NCBI RefSeq assembly: GCF_004770615.1 | Contig: NZ_RQER01000005.1 | Coordinates: forward strand, 124,001 to 188,000 | DNA: 64,000 bases | DNA from: Leptospira langatensis | GTDB taxonomy: Bacteria; Spirochaetota; Leptospiria; Leptospirales; Leptospiraceae | Direction: 5' to 3' | The notes under the pieces: generated by a model | The model's database searches: none | What the model saw: the letters and a program-made list of their open reading frames with translations, nothing else | Told to the model about the DNA's origin: nothing | Position numbers and translations under genes: made by a program | In this document: positions 59,039-64,000 of the stretch, in pieces | Numbering within the stretch: the first letter of the stretch is position 1 | Layout: each line of letters begins with the position of its first letter

Positions 59039-60034
59039 ATGATTTCGTTTAGCCAAAAAGATTCTACACTTTTTCTGATTTTTTCCGTTCTGGTAGGCCT
59101 TTTGATCTATTTAGATCTATTTGTTCTAAATAAAAAGGCACATAAGCTCTCTATCCGAGAGTCTGGCTACTGGACTATGTTCTGGGTGACTCTGGCCTTC
59201 AGCTTTGCCCTGCTTGTTTATATCTTTCACCAAGATCCGAACCAACCGGGACTCGCGAAAGAAAAGACTCTGGAATTCCTAGCGGGATATCTTCTAGAAT
59301 ATTCTCTTTCCGTTGATAACCTTTTTGTGTTCATCATGATCTTCGCGAAGTTCCGGATATCGGCTCAGCACCAACCCATGATCTTGAAATGGGGGATTAT
59401 TGGCGCACTTATCTTTAGAGCGATCATGATCTTCTCCGGTGCGGAACTTGTTTCCCGTTTCGAATGGATCCTCTATCTGTTCGGACTTCTCCTTTTATAT
59501 TCCGCTTGGAAGATGTTCTTTCATAAGGAAGAGGAGGATGAGTTCGATCCGGAGAAGATGAAACTTCTTATGTATGCCAAGAAGATCCTACCGATGACTC
59601 ATACCTTCCATCCGGAAAAGTTCATGGTGAAAGAGCATGGCAAACACGTCTTCACTTCTACCTTCCTCATTTTGATCGTGGTGGAGTTCAGTGATATTCT
59701 TTTTGCGGTGGATTCCATTCCTGCGATCTTCTCAATTACCCAAGACAGTTTTATCATCTATACTTCGAATGTGTTCGCCATTTTAGGTCTTAGATCCTTG
59801 TTCTTCCTCTTAGGAGGAGTGATGGAACTGTTCGTACATTTGAAGAAGGGAGTGGCACTTCTTCTTGCGTTTGTGGGAGTGAAGCTTCTTCTTCCTTCTT
59901 TCTCAGGTTACTTGTTCGGAAGAGTGATCCATGTCTCTATCGAACTTTCTTTGATCGTGATCCTGGCTACCTTAGTGATCTCAATCCTAGTCTCCCTTCC
60001 CCATTACATGCAGACAAAAAAGGAACGTCCGTAG
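59039..60034 (+). CDS. TerC-family integral membrane protein
   Basis: A 331-residue protein with 8-9 helices. LLEYSLSVDNLFVFIMIFAKFRI and VVEFSDILFAVDSIPAIFSITQDSFIIYTSNVFAILGLRSLFFLLGG are typical of TerC, with acidic residues in the helices that could move metal ions (tellurite resistance or manganese export). The frame extends to 58967, but the ATG at 59039 (MISFSQKDS) is right before the first helix. It is followed by mutA after 10 bases, so they may be cotranscribed by chance of position. Confidence 0.85.
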   Translation: MISFSQKDSTLFLIFSVLVGLLIYLDLFVLNKKAHKLSIRESGYWTMFWVTLAFSFALLVYIFHQDPNQPGLAKEKTLEFLAGYLLEYSLSVDNLFVFIMIFAKFRISAQHQPMILKWGIIGALIFRAIMIFSGAELVSRFEWILYLFGLLLLYSAWKMFFHKEEEDEFDPEKMKLLMYAKKILPMTHTFHPEKFMVKEHGKHVFTSTFLILIVVEFSDILFAVDSIPAIFSITQDSFIIYTSNVFAILGLRSLFFLLGGVMELFVHLKKGVALLLAFVGVKLLLPSFSGYLFGRVIHVSIELSLIVILATLVISILVSLPHYMQTKKERP

Positions 60035-60044
60035 GCGGCAGTCG

Positions 60045-61928
60045 ATGACATCTAAAAAACTCTTTTCCGAATTTCCACCCATCTCTACGGAAGAATGGAC
60101 CAATCTGATCCAAAAGGATCTGAAAGGCGCGGACTTTGAAAAAAAACTGGTCTGGGAAACCCAGGAAGGATTCAAGATCCGACCCTTTTATAGAAAAGAG
60201 GATTTGAAAGGAAAGGAATGGCTCCTTTCCAATTTACCGGGAAAATTCCCTTATGTTCGTTCCACTCGCAAGCTTACAAACGAATGGAGCATTCGCCAAG
60301 ATATTGACTCCCCCGATCTAAAGACTGCAAAGACATTGGCACTCGAAGCGGTGCATAACGGTGTTTCCGCGCTGGGTTTTGTGATCTCGAATTCCACTTC
60401 CGGCAAGAAAGGCATCCCGGTCGAAGGCCCGAAAGATCTGGAGTTCCTTCTTCAGGATCTTCCATTAAAGGAGATCACCGTCCATTTCGTTGCAGAAGAA
60501 AGATCTCCCGAGATCTATTCCTGGCTTCCTAAGAACCAAGAGCTTGTAGGAGGACTGGGCTATGATCCGTACAGGATCCTGGCAAGGCAGGGTCATTCTG
60601 CCGGACATGGTCCGGAAACCTTACAGCCGATCCTTTCCGAACTCGCAGGAAAATGGAAACATTTCCGCGCACTTAGCATTCACTCTTCTTCGTTTAGGGA
60701 CAGCGGTTCCACGATCGTGCAAGAGCTTGCCTATACGTTGGCTCTTGGCTCCGAGTATTTGTTCAGATTAGGGGAATTAGGGGTCAGTCCTGAGGTGGCA
60801 AACTCGCAGGCGATCTTCCAGTTCACAATTGGTCCGGATTATTTCTTAGAGATCGCTAAGTTCAGAGCGGCAAGAACTCTTTGGGCTGAAATCTTCTCTT
60901 CTTATTCTTCGGACAAGGGAGAGGCAAGTCTTCCGTTTATCACTGCGGAGACTGCAAGATTCAACTATGGGATCTACGATCTTCATAATAATATTTTGAG
61001 AGGGACGACGGAGGCGATTTCCGCAGCCATCGGAGGCGCAGAAGTCATCAATGTATATCCGTTCGATCATCTCTTGCAACCTGCAGACTCCTTCTCTCTT
61101 AGGATCGCCAGAAATGTCCAGCTTCTCATGAAGCATGAGTCCTATCTGGACAAGGTTACCGATCCTTCTTCTGGTTCTTATTATATTGAGTCGATCACGG
61201 ACGCAATCACCGAACAAGCATGGAAATTATTCTCCGAAGTGGAGAAGGACGGGGGCTTCTTGGAATGCCTGAAATCCGGTAAGATCCAATCTTCTATCCT
61301 TGCTTCCAGAAAGAAAAAGGAAGAAAACTATTCCACTCGTAAAGAGTTCTTCTTGGGGACCAACCAGTACCCGAATGCAAAAGATCGGATCAAGAACAAG
61401 GATCTGAATAAGAATCTGAAATCTTCTCCGCTTCCTAAGGTAGAAGGCGAGATCGTTTGCGAACCTCTTCCTGATTTCTTTGCGGGAGACGCATTAGAAG
61501 GGATCAGAATGGCTACGGAGGATTGGGAGAACGAGAACCAAACTACCGTAAAGGCGCTTCTTCTTCCTTTGGGAGATCTAAAAATGAAGAAGGCAAGAGC
61601 CATCTTCTCCTTGAATTTCCTAGGCTGCGCTGGGCTAAGCGTGATCGATCCAGGAAGTTACGAAACCGCCCAGGAAGCAATATCCGGAATTTCGAATGAG
61701 AATCCGAATGTGATCGTGTTCTGCTCTTCCGACGAGGAAGTTCTTTCTTATGTAAAAGAGATCCTACCACAAGTAAAACAAAAGTCCAAGGCTCTCATAT
61801 ATGTGGCTGGTTATCCGAAAGATCAAGTCCCGGAACTTGAATCTCTAGGAGTGAACGGATTCTTACATGTCCGCTCCAATCTGTTGGAAACACTTTCCGA
61901 TCTCCAAAAAAGGCTGGGAATCAAATGA
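60045..61928 (+). CDS. mutA: Methylmalonyl-CoA mutase small (beta) subunit
   Basis: A 627-residue protein of the non-catalytic partner of a heterodimeric methylmalonyl-CoA mutase. It has the mutase TIM-barrel block ([66 protein letters not shown]) and a C-terminal B12-like fold that lacks the DxHxxG cobalamin motif, as expected for the beta subunit. The gene overlaps mutB by 4 bases. With the large subunit it interconverts methylmalonyl-CoA and succinyl-CoA in propionate/odd-chain fatty acid catabolism, which suits a fatty-acid-using Leptospira. Confidence 0.92.
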   Translation: MTSKKLFSEFPPISTEEWTNLIQKDLKGADFEKKLVWETQEGFKIRPFYRKEDLKGKEWLLSNLPGKFPYVRSTRKLTNEWSIRQDIDSPDLKTAKTLALEAVHNGVSALGFVISNSTSGKKGIPVEGPKDLEFLLQDLPLKEITVHFVAEERSPEIYSWLPKNQELVGGLGYDPYRILARQGHSAGHGPETLQPILSELAGKWKHFRALSIHSSSFRDSGSTIVQELAYTLALGSEYLFRLGELGVSPEVANSQAIFQFTIGPDYFLEIAKFRAARTLWAEIFSSYSSDKGEASLPFITAETARFNYGIYDLHNNILRGTTEAISAAIGGAEVINVYPFDHLLQPADSFSLRIARNVQLLMKHESYLDKVTDPSSGSYYIESITDAITEQAWKLFSEVEKDGGFLECLKSGKIQSSILASRKKKEENYSTRKEFFLGTNQYPNAKDRIKNKDLNKNLKSSPLPKVEGEIVCEPLPDFFAGDALEGIRMATEDWENENQTTVKALLLPLGDLKMKKARAIFSLNFLGCAGLSVIDPGSYETAQEAISGISNENPNVIVFCSSDEEVLSYVKEILPQVKQKSKALIYVAGYPKDQVPELESLGVNGFLHVRSNLLETLSDLQKRLGIK

Positions 61929-64000
61929 AACGACCTACCTTCTCCGCAAATCGTTCTCCTATCGTAGGCGATGCAAAATTCGAATCCTGGTCCAAGGAAG
62001 CCTTGGATGAATTAGGTTTTTCTAAACTAGAAGAAACCGTTTGGAATACTCCCGAAAAGATCCCGGTTAAACCAGTCTACGTTCCAAAAGATGCGGAATC
62101 CCTGGAACATTTGGATTATGCGGCAGGACTTCCTCCTTTCTTGAGAGGGCCCTATTCTACTATGTATGTCCAACAACCATGGACCATCCGTCAGTACGCG
62201 GGTTTCTCGACCGCCGAAGAATCCAATGCATTCTATCGTAGGAACCTTGCCGCAGGACAAAAGGGTCTTTCCGTCGCATTCGACCTAGCGACTCACCGAG
62301 GATATGATTCCGATCACGAAAGAGTGGTGGGAGATGTGGGTAAGGCAGGAGTGGCAATCGACTCCGTGCTAGACATGAAGATCCTATTCGATCAGATCCC
62401 ATTGGATCAAATGTCCGTTTCCATGACCATGAATGGCGCGGTCATCCCTACTCTTGCATTTTATATCGTGGCCGCCGAAGAGCAAGGTGTGAAGCCGGAA
62501 CAACTTTCCGGAACCATTCAGAACGATATCCTAAAAGAGTTCATGGTACGGAACACTTACATTTATCCGCCGGAACCTTCCATGAGGATTATTGCGGACA
62601 TCTTCCAGTACACAACCCAGTACATGCCTAAGTTCAATTCCATCTCCATCTCCGGTTATCATATGCAGGAAGCAGGAGCGACTGCGGACATCGAGTTAGC
62701 ATATACTCTTGCGGATGGATTGGAATACCTACGCACAGGCATCAAGGCAGGAATGGACGTGGATAGTTTTGCGCCTCGCCTCTCCTTCTTCTGGGCGATA
62801 GGAATGAACCATTTCATGGAGATCGCCAAGATGAGAGCGGGAAGATTGCTCTGGGCGAAACTAGTAAAGTCATTCAATCCTAAGAATAGCAAATCACTGG
62901 CCCTTAGAACCCATTGCCAAACTTCCGGCTGGAGTTTAACGGAGCAGGATCCTTTCAATAATGTGGGAAGGACCTGCATAGAAGCATTGGCTGCCGCTCT
63001 CGGACATACTCAGTCCTTGCACACGAACGCGTTAGACGAAGCAATCGCTCTTCCTACCGACTTCTCCGCAAGGATCGCAAGAAACACTCAGATCTATTTG
63101 CAAGAAGAGACCAATATCCACAGAGTCGTGGATCCTTGGGGCGGTTCTTATTATGTGGAATCCCTTACCGCACAACTTGCAGAAAGAGCCTGGGAATTGA
63201 TCCAAGAAGTGGAACAACTAGGCGGGATCGCAAAGGCGATCGAGACCGGTATCCCTAAGATGAGGATAGAAGAAGCCGCTGCCCGTAAACAGGCACGCAT
63301 CGATTCCGGAAGGGATGTGATCGTAGGGATCAATCGGTATCGCCCAGACAAAGAAAATCCTTTGGATATTTTAGATATCGATAATACTGCCGTTAGAGAG
63401 TCCCAGATCAGAAAGCTGAACGAACTCAAGAAGAATCGGGACAGTGCAGCGGTAGAAGCCGCTCTCCAAGCGATCACAGAATGTGCCGAGACAGGAAAAG
63501 GAAATCTGCTCGCATTTGCGGTGGACGCGGCTCGAAAAAGAGCTACTCTCGGAGAAATTTCGTACGCGATGGAGAAAGTGTTCGGACGCTATAAATCCGT
63601 CACTCATATGATCACCGGAGTGTATTCGGAAGAAATCATGGACGATCCCGATTTCAAAAAGGCTAAGGAACTCTCTGCAAAATTCGCTAAGCTCGAGGGA
63701 AGACAACCTCGTATCATGGTGGCGAAGATGGGACAGGACGGTCACGATAGAGGTGCCAAAGTGATCTCTACTAGTTTTGCCGATATGGGATTTGACGTCG
63801 ATATAGGTCCTCTCTTCCAGACTCCTGGAGAAGCCGCAAAGCAAGCGATAGAAAATGACGTGCATGTGCTCGGGGTTTCCAGCCTTGCGGCAGGTCATAA
63901 GACCTTAGTGCCTCAGGTCATCCAAGAACTCAAGAAGCTAGGCCGCGAAGATATCCTAGTCATTGCAGGCGGTGTGATTCCCCAACAAGATTACGATTAT
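61925..64000 (+). CDS. mutB: Methylmalonyl-CoA mutase large (alpha) subunit, cut by window edge
   Basis: Translated by eye from ATG 61925, overlapping the mutA stop; the frame is open to the last base (about 692 codons). It contains [69 protein letters not shown], and the cobalamin motif [11 protein letters not shown] (Asp605, His607, Gly610). This is the catalytic, B12-binding subunit. About 20-40 residues seem to be missing at the right edge, judging by the family's usual length of about 720. The final visible residues are VIPQQDYDY. Confidence 0.94.
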   Translation, partial: MKRPTFSANRSPIVGDAKFESWSKEALDELGFSKLEETVWNTPEKIPVKPVYVPKDAESLEHLDYAAGLPPFLRGPYSTMYVQQPWTIRQYAGFSTAEESNAFYRRNLAAGQKGLSVAFDLATHRGYDSDHERVVGDVGKAGVAIDSVLDMKILFDQIPLDQMSVSMTMNGAVIPTLAFYIVAAEEQGVKPEQLSGTIQNDILKEFMVRNTYIYPPEPSMRIIADIFQYTTQYMPKFNSISISGYHMQEAGATADIELAYTLADGLEYLRTGIKAGMDVDSFAPRLSFFWAIGMNHFMEIAKMRAGRLLWAKLVKSFNPKNSKSLALRTHCQTSGWSLTEQDPFNNVGRTCIEALAAALGHTQSLHTNALDEAIALPTDFSARIARNTQIYLQEETNIHRVVDPWGGSYYVESLTAQLAERAWELIQEVEQLGGIAKAIETGIPKMRIEEAAARKQARIDSGRDVIVGINRYRPDKENPLDILDIDNTAVRESQIRKLNELKKNRDSAAVEAALQAITECAETGKGNLLAFAVDAARKRATLGEISYAMEKVFGRYKSVTHMITGVYSEEIMDDPDFKKAKELSAKFAKLEGRQPRIMVAKMGQDGHDRGAKVISTSFADMGFDVDIGPLFQTPGEAAKQAIENDVHVLGVSSLAAGHKTLVPQVIQELKKLGREDILVIAGGVIPQQDYDY

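Noticed and set aside
60034..64000. A fused single-chain methylmalonyl-CoA mutase
   Set aside because: Two complete frames overlap by 4 bases, and only the second has the DxHxxG motif, as in two-subunit mutases.

Overview
The window looks like chromosomal DNA of a Leptospira species (Spirochaetota). The pointers are a LruC-domain lipoprotein, three DUF1574/SGNH-type proteins, an M30-type lipoprotein protease, spirochaete-style lipoboxes, a YhhN lysoplasmalogenase and a ChpIK/MazEF-type toxin-antitoxin pair. By eye the base composition is in the mid-40s percent GC, which fits the intermediate/P2 Leptospira better than L. interrogans; this is an estimate, not a calculation. No rRNA, tRNA, CRISPR array, phage or intact insertion sequence was seen.

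Left part (1-13.2 kb): the 5' end of a secreted or membrane receptor-like gene (minus), a polysaccharide deacetylase, a small AT-rich accessory patch with an orphan DNA-binding protein and about 700 bp of non-coding DNA, a short-chain dehydrogenase, then a tightly overlapping recC-recB-recD operon for double-strand break repair. Centre-left (13.2-26.4 kb): a membrane adenylate cyclase preceded by a STAS/zinc-ribbon protein; divergent from it a nucleotide-sugar dehydratase, an SspB-like ClpXP adaptor and a purine/uracil-type permease; then htpX, apt, and a tandem pair of HtrA-like proteins, the second of which has lost its catalytic residues; then a small charged protein and an RRM RNA-binding protein.

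Centre (26.6-36.6 kb): a three-gene minus-strand operon led by a Fur-family regulator with an SGNH protein and a surface-glycopolymer membrane protein; an LRR protein; two lipoproteins (one an M30 metalloprotease); and a minus-strand run queA - Lon-like protease with a degenerate ATPase - small membrane protein - ybaB. Centre-right (36.8-46.5 kb) is an envelope-glycan cluster: a GT87-like transferase, a GT4 transferase, a PH-like membrane protein, another multi-membrane protein, then two consecutive MBOAT + SGNH modules that probably O-acylate a surface polymer, ending with a MazG-like pyrophosphatase.

Right part (46.8-64 kb): an ExbB/ExbD pair without TonB, a menaquinone methyltransferase, the LruC lipoprotein, a PrsW-type protease, a MazE antitoxin with a truncated MazF, an O-antigen-ligase-like protein, a DksA-like protein without its zinc cysteines, rpmG (too short for most ORF filters), a BASS transporter, a class V aminotransferase, a ferritin-like protein with a histone-H1-like tail, a lysoplasmalogenase, a TerC protein and the two subunits of methylmalonyl-CoA mutase, the second cut by the window edge.

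The most unusual points are the active/inactive HtrA pair, the ATPase-dead Lon, the doubled MBOAT/SGNH acylation module, the Fur-led glycopolymer operon, the ferritin-H1 fusion and the cysteine-poor DksA.
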